This document shows positions 24,715 through 38,605 of a stretch of DNA of 64,000 nt, one piece after another. This stretch comes from Scilla litardierei. Taxonomy: Eukaryota; Streptophyta; Magnoliopsida; Asparagales; Asparagaceae. The translations under genes and the position numbers were made by a program. The stretch lies in contig CM061139.1 in NCBI GenBank assembly GCA_030789695.1, forward strand, positions 199,737,641 through 199,801,640, read 5' to 3'. The notes under the pieces were generated by a model. That model did no database searches, was not told the origin of the DNA, and was given only the letters and a program-made list of their open reading frames with translations. Each line of letters begins with the position of its first letter. The first letter of the stretch is position 1.

Positions 24715-24862
24715 TGTTATGAATCAACTACTGGGGGAGGAGCCCCCAGCTCTTTATTTATAGGCAATTGGGGGAATACAAATATGGGCTTACAATGATA
24801 TGGGCCTATTCTAGGATAGCCCAGAATCTCACCCAACTACGGTTAAATAACCGTTCACAACA
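24715..24862 (-). repeat. 5' LTR, 148 bp
   Basis: It matches 18147-18295 with only a few differences (for example tgggcctattc against tgtgcctatctc). Confidence 0.9.
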
Positions 24863-24867
24863 AAGAT

Positions 24868-26015
24868 GTTTTTTTAAGACTTATAAAACTTAGGGGGAAA
24901 AAATATTAGGCTTGTTTGGAAAGATTAATGTACTTTTCTATTCACGAAGCTCAATGCACTAATTTATAAGTAAACTTTTATTTTTAAAAATCATGGTAAT
25001 ATTTTTGGAAAACAATGAAACAAAAAAGGCAAGATTTTAAAAACGGGTGTGAAGGGATAAGGGCTAGGAACCCATAGTCTCATATATATAGACTTCTTAT
25101 TGGATACGATGCGGGTGGATACACAATAGGCCCATTGTGCCCAATTCATTACAAAAACTAACCTTTTTAAAGAGAAGTTTTTTAATTTCTCGATCACAAA
25201 GCACATATATATCTTGCAATTTTTTTTTCCTACAGCCCATCACTTAATTAATTGACAGATGAATTACGTCGTTGTGACGAGTCAATAACCGTATGAATTA
25301 GGTTGCTTCTGTTGTTCCCTGATGTTATTTACGTCTGTGTTTCTTTAAATACACAAAGTTGCATTAAAATAATAATGATGAGGATATGTCTCTATCATAA
25401 ACGGATGTTCGTGCCTAATTTTGTTCAACGTTTCCCAGCTCATTCTTTAATTGATTGGTTATTGGTGGGCTGTCTTTGAGCCAACCCCACATGGATCAAT
25501 TTTCTCATATTAAATACCCTCAGTTTTTTAAGTCTTACAAGTTTTCATGCTAAGGTTAATAAATGTTACATTTTGTTACATAATTTGATTTGTAGACAAT
25601 TTTACACATTGTTCGTTAAAAAAAAATTAAGACTTTGTCTTTTTAAGATGCATGTGTCTAGACGCTACGATTTTGTATGAAATAAAGGATATCCTAAGCG
25701 TAGAACTTGGTCAGTGCAGGTTGCGACAAAATTTAATTGGTTTTTTCTACACCCAACACGTCTCGTTTCTTTTATTAGGAAGCATCCAATCTCTCGATGG
25801 AGTAATGTTGGGACATTCAGGACTCTGTGGGTGTGACCTGGCCCATACACCGCACACTCCTCTCTTATTCCTTCAATCAAGCGGGTCCAATTTGCCAACT
25901 CAGTCCACCTCTATGACTCCCATTAAACTCCAAACCCTTAATTTTATCCCCTTATAATTATTAGCCATTTTCCTATCCATTCTTCCCTCAGACCCCAATT
26001 CTGCTTTTCACAGAA
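24868..26015 (+). promoter_or_regulatory. Upstream region of the receptor kinase
   Basis: No gene is seen. The 1.1 kb between the Copia element and the kinase ATG is AT-rich. A TATA-like ttataatta lies at 25951-25959, about 60 bp before the ATG, which is a plausible core promoter but is not proven. The retrotransposon's LTR edge is about 1.15 kb from the start codon. Confidence 0.35.
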
Positions 26016-29846
<3,831 letters not shown>

Positions 29847-31542
29847 TTTTGCTTAGTAGTTTCAACTCTACAGCTTTTTATCTTTTTTTTCTTTCCTTTG
29901 GGTGGGTGGGTGGAATGTCTTGTTTTCCCTAGAACCCATTGTGAAAGTCGATAGTAATAGGCGTTAAATTTGTGGGCATAAAAGTGTTCATAATGTGAAT
30001 TTGTGACAAAACATATATTCCATTACAGTTTATTGGTGAGTAAAAAGGGTTCTTTCATTTCTTCTTCAACTTATTGGTGTGTAAATTTCCTTTGGTGAAT
30101 GTGGCTGTAGCCATACTTTGGTGTATGTGGCTGGATCAAAATAATAGATGCTATTGACGTATGGCAAAAGATTTGCCACAACTTGTGTATCGAATTCTCA
30201 GCTATATTTTTATGTGGGCAGGAAACGCAATGTGCGGATGTCAGCTCAGGGCCGGAGTTCTGATCTCAATGGGTCACAGACTGTTATCGGTCGATCAAAG
30301 TTTTGTGGACGCAACTTCTTTTGGCTGGAACATTTGTGCGTCAACATTGACGTTGGTTGATCTACAATGTGCTCTAATGTGCTCATCATTCCCCAGCGTA
30401 TTTTGGGATAATTTGGTGCGAGGTTGGTTGTTATGTAAGGCTCACGAACTATGATGTTTTTGTATTCAATGTATTCTTTTATTGCGTGGAGTGAGTTGGA
30501 ACTCTCCGCCCTTTTATTTCTTTCGAAACAGGAAGTTATATATGTATTGGATAGCGACATCAAAAGGAATATATGTAATCAGATATTCTGTCAGAATTAT
30601 AAGATGTTTGAAATGGTCACGATACTGCCATCAAATCCATAGTTTACAGGAATGTTCCCATATTGGCCATATATACATGGCTCCAGCAAATTAAGTATAT
30701 TGATATAGACTTGTGTGTGTGGAGAGATGGTGGTACAGATATGAATGTATGGTCATAGAAGTGCTTAGAGTTTATTGGGCCGGACACGCTAGGCGGGACA
30801 TGACCCGAACCGCTTTCAAACGGGCTTTAACCCGTAATACCCAAGCGGGCCAGCCGGCAATAATGCATCCCGCCCGTGCATAATTAGAGAAAGGAAAAGT
30901 TGAAGCCAACAGCTCCACTTTCTCCCATAGCATAGATATACATTATATGGTTTTGGGATTGTGATCCAATAGGATGAAGATGTGATATGAAACTATAGGC
31001 CTACAAAAATGTGGTCGCATCCCTTTCCCTGGCATACACTTAGATACATTTGAATACAAGAATACTCCACCTTCCTTTTATCTCTCACCTCACAAGATCT
31101 CCTTGATCCTGGAGATCATCCTAGCTATCACTGTCAATTCCATGAAATCAACCTTTGAGATCTAAAAGCATGACCTAAGGATGATCGCTGAAAGAAAACC
31201 CGGAGCGTGCAAGTCCAGATCGAGTCTACTTCTACATCCTTAAAGAACAATTCATGTCCGAGTTTATTTTCTGCTACACTTACATTATTGTTGATCATGC
31301 TTTATATGTAAAATATAAAGCACAATGCATGGAGAATGAGAATAAAACGTGAAAATCTCCCAGCGGAATAATATAAAAATAATGTAAATTTTGCGCTTAA
31401 CAGATATGCTTTCTGACCCACCTAACAATCTATTGTGCAGTGACCTATTTAAATGCACATAATGTTTTGGGTTTGTGTAGAATGCTATAGTGCACTTTTT
31501 GAATAAACTCTTTTTTAATTGAATACAATTACATTTTATGTC
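29847..31542. other. Intergenic, no gene recognised
   Basis: This holds the 3' flank of the kinase gene. Several short frames at 30148-30690 show no family resemblance. A GC-richer patch at 30775-30880 (gggccggacacg, cgggccagccgg) looks like the GC-rich end of a hAT-type element but has no partner here. The end of the region looks like older LTR sequence, because its last 27 bp recur at 34251-34277. Confidence 0.5.
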
Positions 31543-31569
31543 TAACATAGGAGTTTTGAGCACATATAT
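31543..31569. repeat. 27-bp direct repeat, left copy
   Basis: Identical to 34251-34277 (starts TAACATAGGAG, ends CACATATAT). The pair brackets a TG...CA-bounded patchwork of LTR sequence. Confidence 0.9.
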
Positions 31570-31737
31570 TGTAATGCCCCGCTCCCTAGGATATCCAGGA
31601 AATACGAATCTGTCCCAGGTGATCCCAGAGAAGCGAGTGTTACGAAGGAAAATACAAAAAACTTAAAGCATGTCCACTGCGCACTGTTGGGATAGTACCT
31701 ATAATGTTTCCCAAGCACAACCAAACAACCAACAACA

Positions 31738-33060
31738 TGTTAAGTATTGGTGTTTCATACCAATGTTATTTTGATGATGATCACATCATTATGTTGTTGC
31801 TAATGCCTCTCTTGTTTTAGTCTCATAATTAACAGGTCAAGAATATCATTTTTGGAGATTAAACACTTGGTGCAAGGATGGATATCAAGAGGAGCAAGGC
31901 CAAAGCTTGGACTCAAGGGGTGCCAAAGCTTGGAGATGATGTGGAGCATGAAGGCATCAAGATTGAAGCCATAGACTCTAAGGAAAGCAATGTAATCCAT
32001 GTATTATTTCATTTATTGATTTTCTCCTTTTTGAGTCTAGGTTTAATGTAATGCCTTAATAGATGGTTTACTCATTCATGCATATGCATTTAACCATCTT
32101 AGTGAGCCTTAGGATTATCATAGAATCCAACCAAATAAGTTCAACTTGCCCAAAGACTTAATTGGAGTCCTTGGCTCTCCTACAGTCGCCTGTTAAAGGT
32201 TTTACAGTCAACTGGGTGGTTCCATGTGCTTGTCGAGCCTTCTACATTCGACTGTGGTGCACTGCTCAAGTCAACCTTTTATTGACTCTATTTGAGCTTT
32301 TCACATCAGTCGACTGATGAAGTATTTACAATCGCCTGTGAAATGGTCAACAGTCGTCTGAAAGACGTAAGTGCGAAGATTGCTTCTCTATTTTATTCCA
32401 TCTCCTGCAGCAGTCGACTGATGAAGGATACAGTCGCCTGTCTATTTTACAGTCGACTGTACTTTGTTTATCAGTCGCATGTATGCATACTGGGAATAAA
32501 AGTGCATATCTCTGTTTTTTTCCATCCCCTGCAGCAGTCGCCTGCTGAAGGTTTAACAGGCGACTGTCCTGTTTTCAGTCGACTGTATCGTCTTCATCAG
32601 TCGATTGTCAAGGCTCAGATTATATCCGTTGGGAATTATTTAGTCGTTGGACAGTCAACTGTCATTTGTTCATCAGTCGACCGTCGGTGACGTTTTTCCG
32701 CAGAATCTAGCCGTTGCAGCTTTTTGTTTTGGCTGTTTTTTGTCTTTTGAGAGTTCATATAGGGTTTCTATATATATGAGAGTGTTGAGTTCATTAGAAC
32801 TTCTTGACGCTATTGAAAATCATTAGAGTTTAATTAAGCCACTCTCAAACTCTCTTATTTCCCTCTTAGAGCTAGTATTCCTCTTCATGCATTGAAGTCA
32901 AGCTCAAGGGAAATCATCCAAGTGTTATTCAAGCAAATCTCATCACTTGGAGATCCTCTTCCATGTCTTGCATTCATCTATGAGTAAGCATATCAAGGCA
33001 TATGTTATTAGTTTGGCCATGAAGTCAAGCTCATATATGCATGACAGATTCTGAAGGCTG
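31738..33060 (+). repeat. Sirevirus-type LTR with CAGTCGACTG palindrome array
   Basis: It starts TGTTAAGTATTGG. At 32175-32690 there are about fifteen copies of a CAGTCGACTG-like palindrome (variants CAGTCGCCTG, CAGTCAACTG, CAGGCGACTG), irregularly spaced at 15-60 bp, and a TATA-like tatatatatgag at 32770. The right boundary is uncertain. Clustered palindromes in LTR regulatory regions are a known Sirevirus feature. Confidence 0.65.
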
Positions 33061-33498
33061 TAACAATTGTTATTTTAAGTTATGTTGCAGTTGGAATCTC
33101 GAAAACGTGTCCTAGGAGGAAGTTGTAGAAAAAGTTGTTATCTTTCCAACGAGACCAAGATCACTAATTTCTATGGAGTGTGTAGTGACTGATATATGTT
33201 TTGCCAAACAGTGTCTAATCTGGGTAAAAATTAGACGTACTGCTAAGATAGAATTTTTACCCCTACTTGCAGTCCGAAATAACAAAATTTCTCAACATGA
33301 AAATTGTAGATAAAAGTCCAATACTTATGCCACAAAAATTCCAGAGCAAAATCAGGTCTATCGTAGGAGAAATGAGCAAGTCAATGAGCATGTAAATCTG
33401 TCCAAAATTTCAGCAACATCAAAAATGAAAACCAATGTTATTAAACTAAGATTAACTTAATTTAGCATGCTTAACATACAATAACATCAAAAATGAAA

Positions 33499-33783
33499 TG
33501 TTGTAGTTAAAGCGATTTCTCCAAGAATTAGGGATCAAGCAGAAAATATACAAGGTACATTGTGATAGTCAAAGTGCTTTAGATTTGAGCAAGAATTCGA
33601 TGTATCATGTTCGGACAAAGCATATCGACATTCGCTACCATTGCATATGCGAGGTGATGGATCAACAACTGTTGAGACTAGTGAAGATCCATACAAAGGG
33701 AAAATCCAGCAGACATGTTCACGAAGGTGATGACACGGAAAAAGATAAAGCTATGCAGAGACATAGCTAGGGTGGTTGTTAAG
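33499..33783 (+). pseudogene. Copia RNase H C-terminal fragment
   Basis: The frame near 33585 encodes NSMYHVRTKHIDIRYHCI and RLVKIHTKG, matching the broken RNase H end of the element at 1629-1925 in the opposite orientation. It begins abruptly, preceded by a 16-bp direct repeat (aacatcaaaaatgaaa at 33415-33430 and 33483-33498) that may mark a recombination junction. Confidence 0.8.
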
Positions 33784-33821
33784 TGACAATCATTTTTTTG
33801 ATGCAGCTGGAGGGGGAGAAT

Positions 33822-34250
33822 TGAAAGGTCCAGCTACAAGACAAAGCTACACATCCCTTTCAAATGGTAGCCAAGTTTGAATTGCAAATGCAGGTGGCTG
33901 CAAATCATTTTGATTAGTCAATTATAAAAATGCCATTGATGACGTTTTTGCAAGGTTCTCATCCCTATGAAAGGGGATGAAGGCATAGCTTTGATATCAT
34001 CCCAATACAACACAAAATCTCATCTTCAAGAGAAAGAGAGAAGGAAACCTAGAGAGGTAAAAGTGAGGGATTTTTTCAGTGAGAGAAAATTACCCCAGAG
34101 AGGTAAAAGTTGTAGTGAGTTTTTTAGTGGTGTTTTACCATAGAGTGTGTAAATTATTTACTGGTGAGAAATAGTGAAAAAATTTTTTACTCTCCAATTT
34201 TTAATGTTTTACTATCAGTAATTTTGTATAGTGATCAGTGAATCACAACA
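33822..34250 (+). repeat. Copia 3' LTR of truncated element
   Basis: It starts TGAAAGGTCCAGC directly after a ctggagggggagaat polypurine tract and ends ATCACAACA. It is the reverse-orientation relative of 1123-1608 and 5756-6244 with internal deletions (429 bp against about 487). Confidence 0.85.
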
Positions 34251-34277
34251 TAACATAGGAGTTTTGAGCACATATAT
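34251..34277. repeat. 27-bp direct repeat, right copy
   Basis: Identical to 31543-31569. Confidence 0.9.
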
Positions 34278-35357
34278 ACTTATCATTAACTAAAATCAAA
34301 TGAAATATTAAGCATTTTTGACTGTCTTATTCGCACATGCAATCATCCTTTCAACATACGCATTTTAAACCTATTTAATTACCATTAATCAAATTTTAAA
34401 GTTGGTTATATGCATGCATTGCCTCAGCGAGCAGAATGAGATGCTAGTCTTTGGTGGACTAAAGTCCTGAGAACTATGTCAGAATAGGTTCTCATATCCA
34501 TCTTACCTTAGGTAAAGCTGGATCATGTGTCCAATTTTTTAGTGAGAACAGATCACATGAAAAGGAGGAGGCCACAGACTCAACGCACTTGTCATTGAGA
34601 GGAATACCTAACCCTTATAAACCCTTGCACTCAGTGAGACATGGTTTTGGGATTGACAGAGCTAAAAAAACTGGTAGTTAGGTCCATAGGTGCAAAGTGA
34701 AGACTTGATGTACTTTGGTTGAGTGTATACCATTGTAATACATGATCATACCATGTGTGCTAGCGACCCTAGTTAAGACATTTGAATGGATCCTTTCCTC
34801 GCTATCAAGTGACAACTAATGATGTCTGAAAGGTTTAAGTTAAAGCAATTACTTTGCCTATATAAGTTATTGTTGACCATGCTTTATATGCGTGCGTAGA
34901 CGGTAGGTCCGATGGTTCATATATATCTTCCTTATATTTGTTGGTATGTTATGAGAAATACGGAATCAACATTCAAGTGGAATAGACGTTCGATAGAAAG
35001 TAAACTGCAACAGAACTAAACAGTAAAACTGAGCGAAATTAAGGTTTCCTTGGATCATATGGCCATACAGATGCATAAATGTATGGTTATGGGAGTAAAA
35101 TAGACTTTTGATGTAATTTAAATTGCAGCGCAGAACTAAACAGTAACATAGACCACCATTATGGGTTTCTTGGAGCACGTAGAAATTCAATTTAATTTTC
35201 AGGTCCTTTCATCTTTGCATTAGAAAGCAGTGTGGATGTTCATCTTTTCATTTCCATTAGCCGTTCATATGAGAGCTAGCCGCAAATAGATAGGCTGATG
35301 TTCTTATTTGATGTTGTGCCTTCTGAAATGGCTAAAAGATTTGAGATACGTGCCGAT
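34278..35357. other. Old repetitive DNA downstream of the PKS gene
   Basis: No gene is seen. A diverged tandem pair of about 115 bp lies at 34975-35190 (shared: cagaactaaacagtaa, ggtttc(c)ttgga). The phrase attgttgaccatgctttatatg near 34868 resembles attgttgatcatgctttatatg near 31286, so this and the left flank may be parts of one older element split by the patchwork. The end forms the 3' untranslated region of the PKS gene. Confidence 0.45.
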
Positions 35358-36914
35358 CTATATAGGCCGACTGCGTAGGAGAACCGTCTCTACGGTCATC
35401 CCCGGCCCGAACCCTTGCAGCACTCCCCACTCCAGCCCCTCTCCGGTGGTTGCCAGCCCCTCCTTGGCCGACTTCTTGCGCACCTCATCCAGTATGTAGA
35501 GCACACATGCACTGACCATATTGCCATACTCTGCTAGGATGTGTCGCGTAGCCCGGAACTTCTTGGGCTGAAGCTTCAACCTCTCCTCCACTGCGTCGAG
35601 GATTGCTCGACCGCCGGGGTGCGGAATCCAGAAGAGGGAGTTCCAATCCAGCGGCAGCTTCATCCCCACCGACTCGAATGCATCGGCCAGGCACTGCTCG
35701 ATATTGTTTGCTATGTACTCTGGTGTGTTTTTGGATAGGTGGAACATCATTCCTTCCTCCCTCAAGTGGAGGTGTATGGCCTCTTCACTGTCTGGGATAA
35801 ACCTCTGTTTCGTGCATATAACATCGAATATCGGCTTCTCGACACCTTCGATGGGCTCTGCACCAACCACTAGTGCGGCTGCCCCATCTCCGAATATGGC
35901 GGTGCCGATGGCATTGTCCACATGGGTCTCATTCGGTGCTCGGAAGCCGATAATTGTGAGCTCCGCACACACAACCAGCACGCGTGCGTCCTTGTTATTC
36001 TCGGCTATGTCCTTGGCGTAGCGGATCACAGTACCACCGGCATAGCAACCTTGCATGTAGACACAATAACGGCTAACGTCGGGGCGGAGGCCGAGGAGGG
36101 TGGCAAGGCGGAAGTCGGCGCTGGGCATGTCAACGCCGCAGGAGGTGCAGAAGACGAGATGGGTGATCTCGGACTTGGGTCGTCCCCATTCTTCGAGTGC
36201 TTTCACGGCGGCTTCTTTCCCAAGCTTTGGCACCTCGGCGACACAGACGTCGTGCCGGTCATTCAGGGACGGCGCCTGGAATTTACATATGTTGGGATGT
36301 TGTTTCAGATACTCCTCATCGTGGTGGAAGTATCGACGTTTTATCATTGTCCGTTTGCCTGCCATACAACATCAACATCAAACCTGACTATTGTCATCTC
36401 ATTTGTTGCAGGAATAATGCTAATCAAACTACAATTATCTGTTGTTGCCTGACTGTGATCCATGAAATGCCATACAACTGTATTTTAGGGATCACTGCCA
36501 GCAAGAAGGTAGCAAAGTATTTACAGTTCTTTTGGTAACCATTTTCAAGGAAGATTCAGTTCTTAACAGTAGGATTACCAGTTAAATCACACACATCAGA
36601 TCACATGTAGCTCATCTGTAACTTTGATTCAGGCTATTGCCATAGTTCTAGGTATAGCAGATTATCCTCAGCATAACATCAAATAGAGACATATGCAGCA
36701 AGGACTTACAAATACGCTCGAACTTCTCTTTGAGCTCGACTTTGTCTTCGCTGTCGGTCATTCGAAACAAGAAGTCGGTGTACTCGCTCTGTTCCATGAC
36801 ATTGGGAGGGTTTGCGGTTCCGATGGCCATGATGGCGGCCGTTCCTTGCGCCCTCTGTGCCTCTCGGATGGCTGTGATGCTCTCCATTGCCGATGAGTTT
36901 GGAAGGGAACCCAT
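35358..36914 (-). CDS. Type III polyketide synthase, octaketide synthase-like
   Basis: Exons at 36914-36710 and 36358-35358 join across a GT-AG intron that splits a Cys codon (Cys69), the conserved intron site of chalcone synthases. The product is 401 residues, normal for the family. The catalytic triad is Cys173 (YMQGCYAGG), His315 (WIPHPGG) and Asn348 (EYGNMVSAC), with gatekeeper Phe224 (AIFGDG) and the C-terminal [10 protein letters not shown]. The pocket residues differ from chalcone synthase: at CHS position 197 Gly206, at 256 Leu265, at 338 Val350, and CTSCG replaces the usual CTTSG. The G/L/V set is that reported for Aloe octaketide synthase, a cytosolic enzyme that condenses eight malonyl-CoA; related CHS-like enzymes make penta- to heptaketides. 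Product length is inferred, not seen. It is divergent from the reductase at 58676. The frame is intact and likely functional. Confidence 0.93.
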
Positions 36915-36994
36915 ATGTTTGTTCGCTAGCTGCCCGCTACTGCAATCGCCTTGTTATTATGATATTGATGCACACAATGTATGTATGTGTGTCG

Positions 36995-37004
36995 CTATAT
37001 ATAG
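36995..37004 (-). promoter_or_regulatory. TATA box of the PKS gene
   Basis: CTATATATAG lies about 82 bp upstream of the ATG at 36914, a normal TATA position for a plant gene with a short leader. The region upstream of it leads into the tandem-repeat promoter units. Confidence 0.6.
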
Positions 37005-37077
37005 GCATTCGCCCAGTTAATTTGCACATACACTTTGTGTTGTAGGCTCGTAGGGTGATTGGCCGGCAATAATATAA

Positions 37078-37496
37078 CAAATTTAAGTGCATGTGAAGAG
37101 ATAGATACCTTTCTATTGCCATGGGCGAACCCCCATGTTCCCGTATTAAAATGACAGATAAGATAAAATAGCCATTGGCCAGCAGGAAATTTGACTAGTA
37201 TTCAAAACAAACGGAAGCTCAACAAAGAATCTGATTAAAAGAAAGAAATAATACGTCAAATAAGAAAATATTTCAAACTCAAATTTGTCGTTAGAATCAA
37301 TTGTTTTCCTTAATTATATATGAATCGGCCAAAACAAAAGTGTGGCTTTTTGGCCCTAATCAAAACTTCTTATTTCCCTTAAACCTCGTCCTTATGATTT
37401 AGGCTTGAACTGGATAAGAATTATTCATGGAGGGATGGATTCTCTTCCGTTTTAAGTGCATGTGTAGAGATAACTTTTCGATTGCCATGAGCTAAC
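37078..37496. repeat. Promoter tandem-repeat units 1 and 2 (left part)
   Basis: A unit beginning taagtgcatgtg(a/t)agagat starts at about 37083 and again at about 37453 (period about 370 bp). The second unit runs only to gagctaac at 37496, where the Copia element begins. It contains gaatcggccaaaacaaaagt and cttatttcccttaaacct, which recur at 57787-58424. Confidence 0.85.
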
Positions 37497-37868
37497 TATT
37501 GTAATTTGTGCTGCAAAATCATCAGATTGTTAAACGTCTAAAGCAGTGCTTCCAGACGTCTCGACGAGTCAGCGCAGACGTCTCGACGAGTCAGATGTAT
37601 CAAACATTGTGCTGTCAGGCGCCTGGCTGAGCACCATCAGAAGCCTATGGCAATCAAGGTAATTTCTAGCAACTCTCTGGAATTTGGTCGCATACTGGCT
37701 CAGACGTCTGGTTGGGGACCAGAAGTTTGGAGCTCTTCTCTCATATGCTTGGTAGGGGTTGGACATCTGGAACACATCTTCCAGACGACTGACAGCCGGC
37801 TGAGTTATTTTCTGGGCTCGATTTCAGACCATTGGATTCGGCAGTCTCTTATTCCAATGGACACGCTT
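37497..37868 (+). repeat. Copia 5' LTR, first part
   Basis: It parallels 56714-57072 closely and contains cagacgtctggttgg and other CAGACGTCTGG-like palindromes. It ends where the hAT element starts. Confidence 0.88.
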
Positions 37869-38535
37869 CATGGTGGCAATTCGGCCCGGCCAGGGCAGGG
37901 AGAAACTCCTGCCCAGCCCGGGTCGGCCCGGCCTTTTTATTTAAATTTTTTTAAAAATAATTTTTTTAAAATTTAAAAAATCCGAATAAATCTAAAAAAT
38001 TCAAATATTAAATTTATATGTTGTAAAAGTGTAAGTAAGTTAAAAAATTATATATTAAATGTAAAATGTTAAGTGTTGGAAAAATATTAGTAACTTAGAA
38101 AATAAATAGTATAACTTATAAATAAATAAATATCTTATAAATAAATTTATAACTTATAAATTTATAGAGTAAATGCAACATGTTAAGTGTTAGAAAAATA
38201 TAAGTAACTTATAAAATCAATAGGCAACATATTTAATTTTTTTAAAATATAATAAATAAGGAATAAATCTAAAAAATTCATATATATGTTGTAAAAATAT
38301 AAGTAACTTATTAAAAAAATTTATATAGTAAACGAACATCTTAAGTGGTGGAAAGAAAAATTTTTAATCCCGAAATTCTCGAAGATCCCGGGTTGAACCT
38401 ATAAATTGTATTAATTGAAATCTTTTTGAGGGGGACATACTTTGGCCAGCCTTACCCCTCATACAATGACCAAAAAAGAAATTTAATACACGTAAGAAAA
38501 TCCTGATATAAGTAAACAAATCTAGAATCAAGTCT

Positions 38536-38567
38536 CTTCTGCTTCTGCTTCTGCTTCTGCTTCTTCA
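38536..38567. repeat. (TTCTGC)n simple repeat
   Basis: Five imperfect TTCTGC units lie just downstream of the hAT transposase stop. Confidence 0.8.
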
Positions 38568-38605
38568 GAGTCTTCAGAAAGGTCAATTTTATGTTGGCTT
38601 CTCAC

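Larger units (their letters stand above)
18147..24862 (-). mobile_element. Copia retrotransposon with 148-bp LTRs
   Basis: Very short LTRs (18147-18295 and 24715-24862) with TG...CA ends are flanked by a perfect aagat duplication (18142-18146 and 24863-24867). The interior codes on the minus strand: leader, gag with zinc knuckle, then a badly decayed pol. The LTRs differ at only a few positions although pol is strongly degraded, which suggests the copy was already defective when it inserted. Confidence 0.9.
31570..34250 (+). mobile_element. Chimeric LTR patchwork bounded by TG...CA
   Basis: The unit starts TGTAATGCCCCGCTCCC, like LTRs of the Del/Tekay Gypsy lineage. It is interrupted from 31738 by a Sirevirus-type LTR beginning TGTTAAGTATTGG, returns at about 33060 to Gypsy-LTR-like sequence (gaaaattgtagataaaagtc), and ends from 33499 with the RNase H end, polypurine tract and 3' LTR of a Copia element of the same family as 1120-6244. 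It ends ...AATCACAACA and is flanked by the 27-bp direct repeat. The parts come from three element families. Confidence 0.7.

Noticed and set aside
30775..30880. Second hAT terminus (GC-rich gggccgg sequence)
   Set aside because: No partner terminus, duplication or transposase was found nearby.
32160..32700. CRISPR-like array of repeated 10-mers
   Set aside because: Spacing is irregular, the motif is a short degenerate palindrome, and the context is a plant LTR.
35922..36452. Plus-strand open frames opposite the PKS gene
   Set aside because: They are mirror frames of a well-supported conserved gene on the minus strand.
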